Assembly (NCBI GenBank): GCA_020056225.1
Contig: JAGVIE010000054.1
Location: 1 to 53,582, forward strand
DNA length: 53,582 nucleotides
From: Bacteroidota bacterium
GTDB taxonomy: Bacteria; Bacteroidota; Ignavibacteria; UBA10030; SZUA-254
Direction of reading: 5' to 3'
In this document: piece after piece, positions 43,180-51,742 of the stretch
Layout of the letters: every line of letters begins with the position of its first letter
Numbering within the stretch: position 1 is the stretch's first letter
The notes under the pieces: generated by a model
The model's input: only the letters and a program-made list of their open reading frames with translations
The model's database searches: none
Told to the model about the DNA's origin: nothing
Made by a program: the position numbers and the translations under genes

Positions 43180-44079
43180 TTAATTGAGCACAATTAATTG
43201 ATTGAGTATTTCCTCCATATCCCAAAGTGATTCGAGTGTCGAAATAAGATATTTTGTAAGACCCTTATAGGAAAATGGTACAAAGTTTATCTCACCGGAC
43301 ATTACCCGTTTTTCTCGCAGCCAGAAATGATTTCGAAGTCCAATATACTCATCAAGTTTGCTCTCCACAATCAAGGCTACACGTGATGATACCTGTAGAC
43401 GCAATGGCGAATCTTCTTTCCATAGGTTCATCAAGAAATCATCATGAAGGCCGTACCCAAGTAAAAACAATTGCATATAGTCCTGTAAATCCTTCTCATT
43501 TCGACCACTGGTGAGTGCTAGATGAATCCGTGTAAGTGTACGCGCTAAAGCAGAGACATGTAGCAGAAGACGAGACAGCTGAACATCTTCCGCAACGTCG
43601 CGTAAATCAGCGCGTAATCGGTCGAAGTACGACGAAACATATGTCACCACTGATGATGCAAATTCGTCTTTGATTTGATTGGACAGATGAAAATCAACAG
43701 ATAACTCAGAAGAAATCAGTTTCGGATATTTTGGATAAGCATATTCAAGCCAATTAAACCACATTCGATTATTTTCTGTATCTGCAAGTACTATCATTGT
43801 TGGATTGAGTTTCCCAAGCCAATAGTTAACAGTTGATGATTGAATGGATAAGGAGACACAGCCATCTGCTCCTGTCATTACTTGAGATCGACCCTTAATT
43901 TGAACACCAAATTCTTCTCCCTTGAGTGCTCCTTCATATGCAAGTTCAACACGTAAATCAAGGCCATAGTCAGGACTAAGAGGTGCAACTACCCATTCGG
44001 CTGGACAGATGTTACTGAACATTCTTACAGCTTTATCGCCAACGAAATGAGAAATTGGTCGTTTAGGATATGTTGTCAT
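43180..44079 (-). CDS. DUF4365 / PD-(D/E)XK nuclease-like protein
   Basis: 299 aa. The N-terminal 120 residues match DUF4365: ...VAPLSPDYGLDLRVEL...EEFGVQIKG, with D37, D41, E45 and Q60-x-K62, a PD-(D/E)XK-like arrangement. The C-terminal 170 residues are helical and unrecognised. DUF4365 proteins are frequent in defence islands and often act with partner genes. A small membrane gene lies 107 nt downstream on the same strand. The nuclease activity is inferred. Confidence 0.78.
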   Translation of the reverse strand: MTTYPKRPISHFVGDKAVRMFSNICPAEWVVAPLSPDYGLDLRVELAYEGALKGEEFGVQIKGRSQVMTGADGCVSLSIQSSTVNYWLGKLNPTMIVLADTENNRMWFNWLEYAYPKYPKLISSELSVDFHLSNQIKDEFASSVVTYVSSYFDRLRADLRDVAEDVQLSRLLLHVSALARTLTRIHLALTSGRNEKDLQDYMQLFLLGYGLHDDFLMNLWKEDSPLRLQVSSRVALIVESKLDEYIGLRNHFWLREKRVMSGEINFVPFSYKGLTKYLISTLESLWDMEEILNQLIVLN

Positions 44080-44095
44080 TTTTAATTTGAGTGTT

Positions 44096-44120
44096 GCCTA
44101 ACTATTAATTATACTGCCAA
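44096..44120 (-). other. attC-like right half (R' box)
   Basis: On the minus strand, GTTAGGC (44102-44096) fits GTTRRRY and lies 16 nt before the DUF4365 start. The 16 bases CCTAACTATTAATTAT are identical to those at 25945-25960, followed by the same half-conserved CNGCCA. The downstream linker to the CACGAAG repeat is also shared. Confidence 0.5.
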
Positions 44121-44159
44121 TTATCTGTATAAAACACATTGAGAATGTATGATGAAAAA

Positions 44160-44325
44160 AAATACAAAATCAAATCCCCTCTCGCCTGTGTTTGTTACAC
44201 GAAGATCACGAAGGAGACACGAAGTTACTCGGAGATTCTTCGTGGTTCTTCGTGATATAATATTTTATGCTTCGTGGTACATCGTGAAATTATCTTTTTC
44301 CTCCGTGCCACTTCGTGAAATGCTT
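44160..44325. repeat. Dispersed CACGAAG repeat copy
   Basis: Begins AAATCAAATCCCCTCTCGCCTGTGTTT like the units at 26040, 26268 and 26516, then carries the CACGAAG...CTTCGTG palindromes several times. Translated short frames here and at 26192-26377 look alike only because of the shared repeat. Confidence 0.85.
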
Positions 44326-44697
44326 TTAAAGCACATACCGCTTGATACCATTTTTCAAAAGTGTCACGTTAAAATTGATCAACAAACCGATTTTCTTTTG
44401 AGCGAATTTCATATAAGTCAATATCTGAGCTTCATGTACAGAATTAAAACAGTCTATCGATTTCAATTCGAGCACTAATTTATCTTCGACTAAGATATCA
44501 ATCCGATAACCGCAATCTAATTTTATTTCTTTATAGACAACCGGAATCGGCTTTTGTCGCTCAATCTTATATCCTCTTTGAACTAATTCGAAAGATAAAC
44601 ATTCCTCATATGCTGATTCTAACAATCCTGGACCGAGATGTTTATGAACCTCAATCGCAGCGCCTAGGACATCTTTTGATAATGATTCAAACTCCAT
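44326..44697 (-). CDS. GxxExxY family protein
   Basis: 123 aa from the ATG at 44697 with an excellent AAAGGAGGAG site upstream; the longer frame would start inside the repeat. The GxxExxY motif is GLLESAY (24-30), followed by a PD-(D/E)XK-like core with D67 in RIDILV and E77-x-K79 in LELKS. These small nuclease-fold proteins are very common in Bacteroidota and usually solitary, with unknown function. It is framed by CACGAAG repeats on both sides, as often seen for this family. Confidence 0.9.
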   Translation of the reverse strand: MEFESLSKDVLGAAIEVHKHLGPGLLESAYEECLSFELVQRGYKIERQKPIPVVYKEIKLDCGYRIDILVEDKLVLELKSIDCFNSVHEAQILTYMKFAQKKIGLLINFNVTLLKNGIKRYVL

Positions 44698-44704
44698 ATT
44701 CTCC

Positions 44705-44785
44705 TCCTTTATTTTTCTTACACGAAGAGCACAGAGAAGACACGAAGTTACACTGAGCAACTTCGTGTTTCTTCGTGATATTATC
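44705..44785. repeat. Dispersed CACGAAG repeat copy (short)
   Basis: TTACACGAAGAGCACAGAGAAGACACGAAGTT followed by ACTTCGTGTTTCTTCGTGATA, matching the other copies. It sits between the GxxExxY gene and the mevalonate-type operon. Confidence 0.85.
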
Positions 44786-44787
44786 AT

Positions 44788-45180
44788 TTAAGCTAATACA
44801 GCTTTATACCCGTACATGTGGATTCCGGCTTTGCCATCATCCTGAATTTTACGGAAGACGAGCTTCACCTTTTGTCCGATCTTCAGTTTATCAAAATCAA
44901 CTACACCTGCTATCTGTGCCGTCAAGCGGAGTTTATCGTTCAACTCGATAATCCCGATTGCGTATGGAGTCTCTTTTGAAAATTTATCGGGTCCCACACG
45001 GATTACTGTGTAGGTAATTATTTTCCCTTCATCCTTCAACACGATTGGTTTGAATTTTTTAGTGTTGCACTTCGGACAAACAAGTCGCGGCGGGAAAGCT
45101 ACATACCCGCATTTTGTGCACTTGCCTGCTTCAAGCCGATAGCGTTGAGGAACTTCGCGATGATAACGTGCAGTAATCAT
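44788..45180 (-). CDS. DUF35 OB-fold zinc-ribbon protein
   Basis: 130 aa. An N-terminal helix, then a zinc ribbon with C21/C24 and C35/C38, and a C-terminal OB fold (about 45-130) for acyl-CoA binding. In archaea DUF35 proteins bridge acetoacetyl-CoA thiolase and HMG-CoA synthase in one complex. The start overlaps the thiolase stop by 4 nt, supporting that role here. Confidence 0.92.
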   Translation of the reverse strand: MITARYHREVPQRYRLEAGKCTKCGYVAFPPRLVCPKCNTKKFKPIVLKDEGKIITYTVIRVGPDKFSKETPYAIGIIELNDKLRLTAQIAGVVDFDKLKIGQKVKLVFRKIQDDGKAGIHMYGYKAVLA

Positions 45181-46328
45181 TTTCCACCTTCCAATATATG
45201 AATGACACAGCTTGCGCCGCTTCCGCCCATGTTTTGCGCCATACCGATACGCGCGCCTTTTACCTGTCGGTCGCCTGCTTTGCCATTGAGTTGTTCATAA
45301 AGTTCAATTATTTGTGCTATGCCTGTTGCTCCAACCGGATGACCTTTTGATTTCAGTCCGCCGCTTGTGTTGATTGGAATTTTTCCCCCGATAGCTGTTA
45401 AACCTTTCTCTGCGGCTTTTCCACCTTCGCCTTTTTTGAAGAAGCCTAAATCTTCAGAGACGACAATCTCGGCAATCGTGAAGCAATCGTGCACTTCGCA
45501 AAGATCGATATCAGATGGTTTTAATCCTGCCATCTTGTATGCTTTCTTTGCTGCATTCACAACGGAACCGATAGTAGTAATACTCGGTCGGCTATGAAGC
45601 GCGATCGTATCCGATGCTTGCGCGGATGCAATAACTTTGATAGGTTTCTTTTTGAGTTTTTTAGCAATCTCCATCGTTGTAACAATTACGGCAGCGGCTC
45701 CATCGCTCACGGGTGAACAATCGAGTAATCCGAACGGATCGGAAACCATCGTTGCGTTGAGGACTTGATCTATTGTAATCTCCGAGCGAAATTGCGCGTT
45801 CGGATTCTTGGCGCCGTTTCTGTGGTTCTTCACAGCAACCGCAGCAAGCTGTTTTCGTGTTGTGCCGAATTCTTTCATATGTGCATGAGCAATCATCGCG
45901 TACAATCCGGGGAATGTAACACCCTGATATACTTCATACTCCTGATCGGCGGCAGTTGCCAAAGCTTCTGTTACATCGGCGCCGTCTGTCATTTTCTCAA
46001 CACCGCCTGCAAGTACAATATCACTCGCACCTGAAGCAACTTCGAGATATGCCTGACGGAACGAAACACCGCCCGATGCGCACGCCGATTCAACGTGTGT
46101 TGCCGGAATCGGAGTAACGCCAAGATAATCTCCCATCACCGCGCCTAAATGTTCCTGACCAACGAATAAGCCAGACGACATTGCACCGACGTACATCGAG
46201 TCGATTTGTTTTACTCCGGCATCTTCAATCGCTTTCAGAGCAGCTTCAACAAAAATATCTTTTATTGATTTACCCCAAAGCTCGCCGAACTTCGTCATGC
46301 CGGCTCCTATTACTACTACATCTCTCAT
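45177..46328 (-). CDS. Acetoacetyl-CoA thiolase, archaeal type
   Basis: 383 aa. Nucleophile C83 in ESACASGG, then the CEVHDCFT and KGHPVGATG segments that carry the catalytic His residues, and a C-terminal [11 protein letters not shown]. It belongs to the SCP2-thiolase/archaeal acetyl-CoA acetyltransferase branch rather than to classical FadA/AtoB. It is between the HMG-CoA synthase (12-nt gap) and DUF35 genes. The reaction is condensation of two acetyl-CoA to acetoacetyl-CoA. Confidence 0.92.
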   Translation of the reverse strand: MRDVVVIGAGMTKFGELWGKSIKDIFVEAALKAIEDAGVKQIDSMYVGAMSSGLFVGQEHLGAVMGDYLGVTPIPATHVESACASGGVSFRQAYLEVASGASDIVLAGGVEKMTDGADVTEALATAADQEYEVYQGVTFPGLYAMIAHAHMKEFGTTRKQLAAVAVKNHRNGAKNPNAQFRSEITIDQVLNATMVSDPFGLLDCSPVSDGAAAVIVTTMEIAKKLKKKPIKVIASAQASDTIALHSRPSITTIGSVVNAAKKAYKMAGLKPSDIDLCEVHDCFTIAEIVVSEDLGFFKKGEGGKAAEKGLTAIGGKIPINTSGGLKSKGHPVGATGIAQIIELYEQLNGKAGDRQVKGARIGMAQNMGGSGASCVIHILEGGK

Positions 46329-46340
46329 AGTCAGGTCTCC

Positions 46341-47387
46341 TTATTCATTAAGTTTAATTTTTTTACGGAACTTCGCGTACTCACCGTAGTCGAGATAGAT
46401 TTTATCTTTATCAAGATAATCTTTCAACTTCGGCGCACGATTCTGAACCTTGGTAATTTCTTTGGTAACTTTAAAGATGAAACCATCGCTTCCAGCGCCT
46501 GAACCGAACGACACCATAAAGATCATATCATCCGGCTTGGCAACATCAAGAATCGCCGCAAGTCCGGTGGGGGATGATCCTGAATAAGTGTTACCCATCC
46601 ACGGAACAATCCATCCGACTTCCAACTGCTCTTTAGTGAAACCGAGCCGTTTGCCGACTTCCTGTGGAAATTTTCCGTTCGGCATATGAAACACAGCATA
46701 TTTAAAATCGGAAGGTTTCATTTTAGATTTTTCGAGAAGCGCGTTTGCGGCACCCATAACATGTTTGAAGTATGCAGGATCACCTGTAAATCTTCCGCCA
46801 TGACGGGGATAATCTTCACCTTCGCGCCGCCAGAAATCGGGAGTATCGGAAGTGTAAGAGTGAGTGAAAAGAATTTCAGCTACAACTTTTTCACTTCCCA
46901 TAATGAACGCCGCACCGCCTGCCGACGCGGAATATTCCAGCGCATCGCCCGGTGCACCTTGTGAAGTATCTGCACCGATGCCCATTGCATATTTCATCTC
47001 GCCCGCTTTCACAAGACTGTAAGCGACGTACATTGCTTCGCTTCCGGCTTTACATGCGAACTCATAGCTTGCTACATGGACATGCGGACCAACTCCAAGA
47101 GCATCGATTACAATTGTGCCGCTTGGTTTCACCGCATACGGATGCGATTCAGAACCTATATACAATGCACCAATATCCTGCGGATCAATTTGTGCGCGCA
47201 ATAGTGCATTCTTTGCCGCCGCGACAGAGATTGTGATAGTATCTTCATCTTGTCCGGGGACAGTTTTTTCATTCAACTGTAATCCCCGTATTATAGCATT
47301 AGCATCCATCCCCCACTGCTTTGCTATAGTTTCTGCTTTTATGCGGTACCGTGGAAGGTACGCGCCAAAACCGACAATTCCGATCAT
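46341..47387 (-). CDS. Hydroxymethylglutaryl-CoA synthase, archaeal type
   Basis: 348 aa, the shorter archaeal form. Catalytic E80, C112 in YEFACKAGSEA and H234 in FHMPNGKFP are in place, as is the GNTYSGSSPTG loop. It condenses acetoacetyl-CoA and acetyl-CoA to HMG-CoA, the entry to the mevalonate pathway. With the thiolase and DUF35 genes downstream it forms the archaeal-type three-gene set. No HMG-CoA reductase is in the window, so the end product cannot be assigned from here. Confidence 0.92.
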   Translation of the reverse strand: MIGIVGFGAYLPRYRIKAETIAKQWGMDANAIIRGLQLNEKTVPGQDEDTITISVAAAKNALLRAQIDPQDIGALYIGSESHPYAVKPSGTIVIDALGVGPHVHVASYEFACKAGSEAMYVAYSLVKAGEMKYAMGIGADTSQGAPGDALEYSASAGGAAFIMGSEKVVAEILFTHSYTSDTPDFWRREGEDYPRHGGRFTGDPAYFKHVMGAANALLEKSKMKPSDFKYAVFHMPNGKFPQEVGKRLGFTKEQLEVGWIVPWMGNTYSGSSPTGLAAILDVAKPDDMIFMVSFGSGAGSDGFIFKVTKEITKVQNRAPKLKDYLDKDKIYLDYGEYAKFRKKIKLNE

Positions 47388-47450
47388 AAATTCTCCTTAT
47401 AAGAGTTATATAATTATTTATATTATTTTTTCAAATTGAAATAAGTTCGT

Positions 47451-48002
47451 TCATATATTTCTCCTCCGAATACGATACCTGGTCTTAGCCTCTTTCACCT
47501 GAAAACCAATTTGCCGCTTTGGTTTTTCGGGTGAAAGCATTAATTGGCGAATAGCATCGAATACAATTTTAAACTGGGCATCATACTTCTTTTCCATCTC
47601 ATCTAATTTGCGGACTAAATCTTTATGTGTTGATAATATTTCGCGTAGTTTAACAAATGCACGCATAATTTCGATATTAACTTGAATTGCTCTATCAGAA
47701 TTTAGAACAGAAGAGAGCATAGCTACTCCTTGCTCTGAAAAGACGTAGGGTAGGTACTTACGATGACGGCCACGTTGCAAGTTTAAGGTCGCAAAATGCG
47801 ACCTTAAAGCATTATATTCTTCCCAATCAAGCTGGAACGTGAAATCCTGAGGAAACCGTTTAAGGTTTCGCCTAACTTGTTCGTTGAGCCGCTTCGTGGA
47901 AACACCATATAGTTCGGCAAGATGTTCATCAAGCATGACCTTCTGACCTCGAATCAGTAATATTCGCTTCTCGATAGTTTCCTGAGGTATAATTTGTTTC
48001 AT
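47451..48002 (-). CDS. ORF6N-domain DNA-binding protein
   Basis: 183 aa. Residues 10-100 form an ORF6N domain: [31 protein letters not shown]...[10 protein letters not shown], then a helical region and a very basic tail (RYRIRRRNI). ORF6N proteins are common, usually single genes, related to phage KilA-N regulators. Located between two housekeeping operons; role unknown. Confidence 0.9.
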   Translation of the reverse strand: MKQIIPQETIEKRILLIRGQKVMLDEHLAELYGVSTKRLNEQVRRNLKRFPQDFTFQLDWEEYNALRSHFATLNLQRGRHRKYLPYVFSEQGVAMLSSVLNSDRAIQVNIEIMRAFVKLREILSTHKDLVRKLDEMEKKYDAQFKIVFDAIRQLMLSPEKPKRQIGFQVKEAKTRYRIRRRNI

Positions 48003-48048
48003 CCGGACTTACTACATCTGAGAATTAAAATTAGACATGATGATTTTA

Positions 48049-49812
48049 TCAAACAATTTTTATATGCAGCTCTTTTAATTGTGCTTCATCGACTTCCGAA
48101 GGTGACTCATCCATCAACGACATCGCGCTTGTTGTTTTGGGAAATGCAATCACATCACGAATCGATTTCTCTCCCGTCATCAACATGCAGATACGGTCGA
48201 ATCCATAAGCGATACCGCCATGCGGTGGTGCGCCGAAACGGAATGCTTCGAGCAAGAATCCGAATTTCTTCTTCGCGTGTTCCTCGTCGATTCCTAAAAG
48301 TGTAAAGACTTTGCTCTGCAAAGTCCGATCATGAATTCTGATACTGCCGCCAGCGATTTCGTTTCCGTTTAACACAAGATCGTACGCACGGGCGCGCGCT
48401 TTGGATGGATCGGAATCCAATAATCCGAGATCTTCTAATTTTGGTGACGTGAATGGATGATGAACAGCGATATATCTCTTCTCATTTTCATCATACTCGA
48501 ACATCGGGAAATCAGTTACCCACAAGAGATTATTTTTTGAATCGTCGAGCAGATTCAATCTCTTGCCGATTTCAAGTCGGAGATTACCAAGGATAGTGTA
48601 TGTTTTCATCCAATAATCAGAGATCAGAAGTATAAGATCACCGACGTTTGCTTGCATTTTATTTTTAATGGATAGAAGAACTTCTTTACCGATAAATTTT
48701 TCGATTGGTGATTCAACACTATCCGCCGTAACTTTCATCCATACCAATCCACCTGCACCCATTTTCTTTGCAAGATCAGTAAGAAGATCGAGTTGACTGC
48801 GTGAATAGTTCGCACATTGTGGTGCAACAAACCCGGCAACCACTCCACCCTTCTTCACAACATCTGCGAATACTTTAAAACCGGAATCCTGAACCAATTC
48901 ACTTACATTTGTGAATTTCAAATCAAACCTTGTATCCGGTTTATCAGAACCGTAAGTTTCTATTGCTTCTTTGTATGTCAATCGTGGAAACGGAATTTGG
49001 ACATCGATCCCTTTTATCTCTTTAAAAAACCGTTTCATCAATCCTTCTGTCACCTGATAAATATCTTCTTCATCTACAAACGACATTTCAACATCAATCT
49101 GGGTGAACTCCGGTTGTCGATCTGCGCGCAAATCTTCATCGCGGAAGCATTTCACTATCTGGAAATATCTATCCATCCCCGCAACCATCAACAATTGCTT
49201 GTATGTTTGCGGCGATTGTGGAAGCGCGTAAAACTTACCGTGATGAACACGGCTTGGGACCAGGTAATCGCGTGCACCCTCCGGTGTACTTTTCATAAGT
49301 ATCGGAGTTTCAATCTCGATAAAATTTAGCTCATCATAATATTTACGTGTAATCTGATACATCTGATGACGCGTTAAGAAATTCTTCTGCAACGCGGGTC
49401 TGCGAAGGTCGAGATAACGATATTGCAAACGCAATTCTTCACTCGCGTTCACGTCGTCAGTTACGGCAAAAGGCGGAACATCGGCTTTTGTTAATATCGT
49501 GAGTTCTTCTGCTGTAATATCGATTTCACCTGTCGGCATATTGGGATTTATCATACCATCCGGACGATTATTCACTTTACCAGAGACGGATATAACATCC
49601 TCGCTTCTGAGACCGGCAGCTTGTTGATGAAGCTGAGAATTATTTTGTGGATTAAAGACAACCTGCGTCTTCCCGTACCGATCACGGACAACGATGAAGA
49701 TAACCCCGCCAAGGTCGCGTTGGAAATCTACCCACCCGGTGAGAGTAACATGTTTACCAGCATCGGATGCTCTTAGTTCTCCGCATGTGTGTGTACGTTT
49801 ATTATATCGCAT
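48049..49812 (-). CDS. aspS: Aspartyl-tRNA synthetase
   Basis: 587 aa, the bacterial length. An N-terminal OB-fold anticodon-binding domain (VTLTGWVDFQRDLGGVIFIVVRDR), the class II core with motif 2 FRDEDLRADRQPEFTQID and motif 3 in GIAYGFDRICMLM, and the inserted bacterial GAD domain (about 295-415). It charges tRNA-Asp. Start ATG at 49812 is supported by the family N-terminus. Single-gene unit. Confidence 0.96.
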   Translation of the reverse strand: MRYNKRTHTCGELRASDAGKHVTLTGWVDFQRDLGGVIFIVVRDRYGKTQVVFNPQNNSQLHQQAAGLRSEDVISVSGKVNNRPDGMINPNMPTGEIDITAEELTILTKADVPPFAVTDDVNASEELRLQYRYLDLRRPALQKNFLTRHQMYQITRKYYDELNFIEIETPILMKSTPEGARDYLVPSRVHHGKFYALPQSPQTYKQLLMVAGMDRYFQIVKCFRDEDLRADRQPEFTQIDVEMSFVDEEDIYQVTEGLMKRFFKEIKGIDVQIPFPRLTYKEAIETYGSDKPDTRFDLKFTNVSELVQDSGFKVFADVVKKGGVVAGFVAPQCANYSRSQLDLLTDLAKKMGAGGLVWMKVTADSVESPIEKFIGKEVLLSIKNKMQANVGDLILLISDYWMKTYTILGNLRLEIGKRLNLLDDSKNNLLWVTDFPMFEYDENEKRYIAVHHPFTSPKLEDLGLLDSDPSKARARAYDLVLNGNEIAGGSIRIHDRTLQSKVFTLLGIDEEHAKKKFGFLLEAFRFGAPPHGGIAYGFDRICMLMTGEKSIRDVIAFPKTTSAMSLMDESPSEVDEAQLKELHIKIV

Positions 49813-49889
49813 GAATTATATATTCTCTTAAATAGATGATAAAACAACAAGTTGTAGCAAAAGGAATATAGGAAAAAACGGAGTGAGTA

Positions 49890-49931
49890 TCAAACAAAAA
49901 TGCCGTACGCAAGCGGAAAACGCACGGCATT
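49890..49931 (-). terminator. Terminator after the TIG-domain protein gene
   Basis: AATGCCGT (49899-49906) and ACGGCATT (49924-49931) form an 8-bp stem with a further internal pair; on the minus strand TTTTTGTTTG follows. Confidence 0.8.
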
Positions 49932-49954
49932 AGGAGGACAGTATGAGAGTACTG

Positions 49955-51469
49955 CTATTTAATTAGAATCATCTTCTTTATACTCGAATAGTGCTGTCCC
50001 GCTTCATCATCAGCAGTTATATGGTAGAAATATTCACCCGATGACAAACTCCCGGAATTGAAATTATAATTTTGAATTCCTGCTGAAAGCTCCTCCTGAT
50101 CGAGAATAGTCTCAATGGCCTGGCCGATAGAATTGTACACCTTCAATGTCACCGTAGATCGATTCGGCAGTTCAAAGTTAATAACGGTGTTTGGATTGAA
50201 AGGATTCGGGTAATTCTGTGCCAGAATATTGTTTTCTGGTACTATTGCATTCGTTCGATTGACTATCTCATTGTTATCGGTTTTTGTTTTTGAACTGAAA
50301 ACCGTGAATGTCGCCTTATTATATTCAATGTCCATCGAAATCCGATCTGTAAGAGTAATGGAATAGACACCAACAGACTTAAGATCAGTTGTAAGAATGT
50401 TAACAAACATTTCGGTTACGCTTAAGTATGTTGTCTGACGCGATAAACCATTAAATTTTGCAATCGTATTCTTTGTAAAATTCTGACCTGTTACCTTCAT
50501 CAGGAAACCATTTGTACCCACTATTCGTGAGGAAGGTGAAAGTTTGAGTATCTTTGGAATCACACACTGAATAGTAAATACCATTGTATTAGATTCTCCG
50601 CCCCCCGGAAGAGGGTTAATAACAGCAATATTTAACACTGCTCCGGTTGTAAGGAGATCTGTTGGTAATGGAACCGAGAGGGTCTGTGTATCAACGAACA
50701 TGGTCCGATAATTGACGCTATTTATGACTGCGACTGAATATATTCCAAAATTGGAACCCGAGATAGTAAGTGCGAATCGTCTATCCTCCACACCTTCTAG
50801 AGATGTATCTATACGTGAAATTGAAGGATGCGGATAAACAATCGACAGATTAATTTCATTAGACTCACTACCTGATATTGAATTGAAAACTGTTACAGGG
50901 ATATTTCCAGATTCATTCAAATCCTCAGGGTAGAGCGAAGCTACTAAGTGGGTTGAATTATCATATGTTGTTGGTCGATCAGAACCGCCAAATTTTACAA
51001 CTAAATTCGCTGAAAAATTTTCGCCAATAATATCCAGTCTCTGGTCTGAATCACCGATATATTTAAATTCTGGCGAAATACTATTAATTTGTGTGACAGG
51101 CTTCGAGATGCTAAATGAAACGACATTCGATCTCCCACCACCAGGTGCCGGATTTATAATCACAATCTCGTAAGATCCAGTATTCACTAAACAACTTTGT
51201 GGTACATATGCCTCAATTTCCGATGCACTAATGAAAGTTGTGACAAGATCCTTTCCATAAAACTGAACTACTGATGATACTATAAAATTTGATCCGAAAA
51301 CCGATAGGGTGAATCCTGGGTTCCTTTGTTCACAACTCATTGGATTAATATTTGCAAGTGCAGGTACTGGGTTATCCTGCCCCATAACAGCTATAGTTGT
51401 AATGAGAATCAAGGCAACTATGTAAACAATCCTACTCCACATGCTAATATTTATTATTCTTTGCTTCAT
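49955..51469 (-). CDS. Secreted TIG-domain protein with type IX sorting domain
   Basis: 504 aa. A signal peptide (1-30) and about four IPT/TIG immunoglobulin-like domains of roughly 90 residues each (repeating patterns 'I..I.P......G......I.G.NF...V..F.G' such as FKYIGDSDQRLDIIGENFS), followed by a type IX sorting domain (NYPNPFNP, VTLKVYNSIGQ, SSGEYFYHI, KKMILIK). It should be exported across the outer membrane. Adhesive or binding role is only inferred. Confidence 0.88.
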   Translation of the reverse strand: MKQRIINISMWSRIVYIVALILITTIAVMGQDNPVPALANINPMSCEQRNPGFTLSVFGSNFIVSSVVQFYGKDLVTTFISASEIEAYVPQSCLVNTGSYEIVIINPAPGGGRSNVVSFSISKPVTQINSISPEFKYIGDSDQRLDIIGENFSANLVVKFGGSDRPTTYDNSTHLVASLYPEDLNESGNIPVTVFNSISGSESNEINLSIVYPHPSISRIDTSLEGVEDRRFALTISGSNFGIYSVAVINSVNYRTMFVDTQTLSVPLPTDLLTTGAVLNIAVINPLPGGGESNTMVFTIQCVIPKILKLSPSSRIVGTNGFLMKVTGQNFTKNTIAKFNGLSRQTTYLSVTEMFVNILTTDLKSVGVYSITLTDRISMDIEYNKATFTVFSSKTKTDNNEIVNRTNAIVPENNILAQNYPNPFNPNTVINFELPNRSTVTLKVYNSIGQAIETILDQEELSAGIQNYNFNSGSLSSGEYFYHITADDEAGQHYSSIKKMILIK

Positions 51470-51742
51470 ATGTCTGTCCCTCTCTAAAATATTAATGAAT
51501 CATTTTCTTAACTATGAAGCTATAAGCACAAAAGCAGTGCCATATAAAAAATCAGAAGAACATCTGTATATAATATCGCTTAACTTCTTGTATTTCAATT
51601 GATTATAAGTGAGATTAAAATTATGGCAAGGAAGATAAAACGAGGTAAAACTTGTAATTTCTACAAAATTTTTGTAATTAAGAGAAGAATAGAATTAGCA
51701 CTTAATTACAAGAACTATTATTTTTCCAGCTCAGCGCCAAGC

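Noticed and set aside
48817-49329. 170-aa plus-strand frame inside aspS
   Set aside because: It lies wholly within the aspartyl-tRNA synthetase gene on the opposite strand and has no recognisable domain or start signal.
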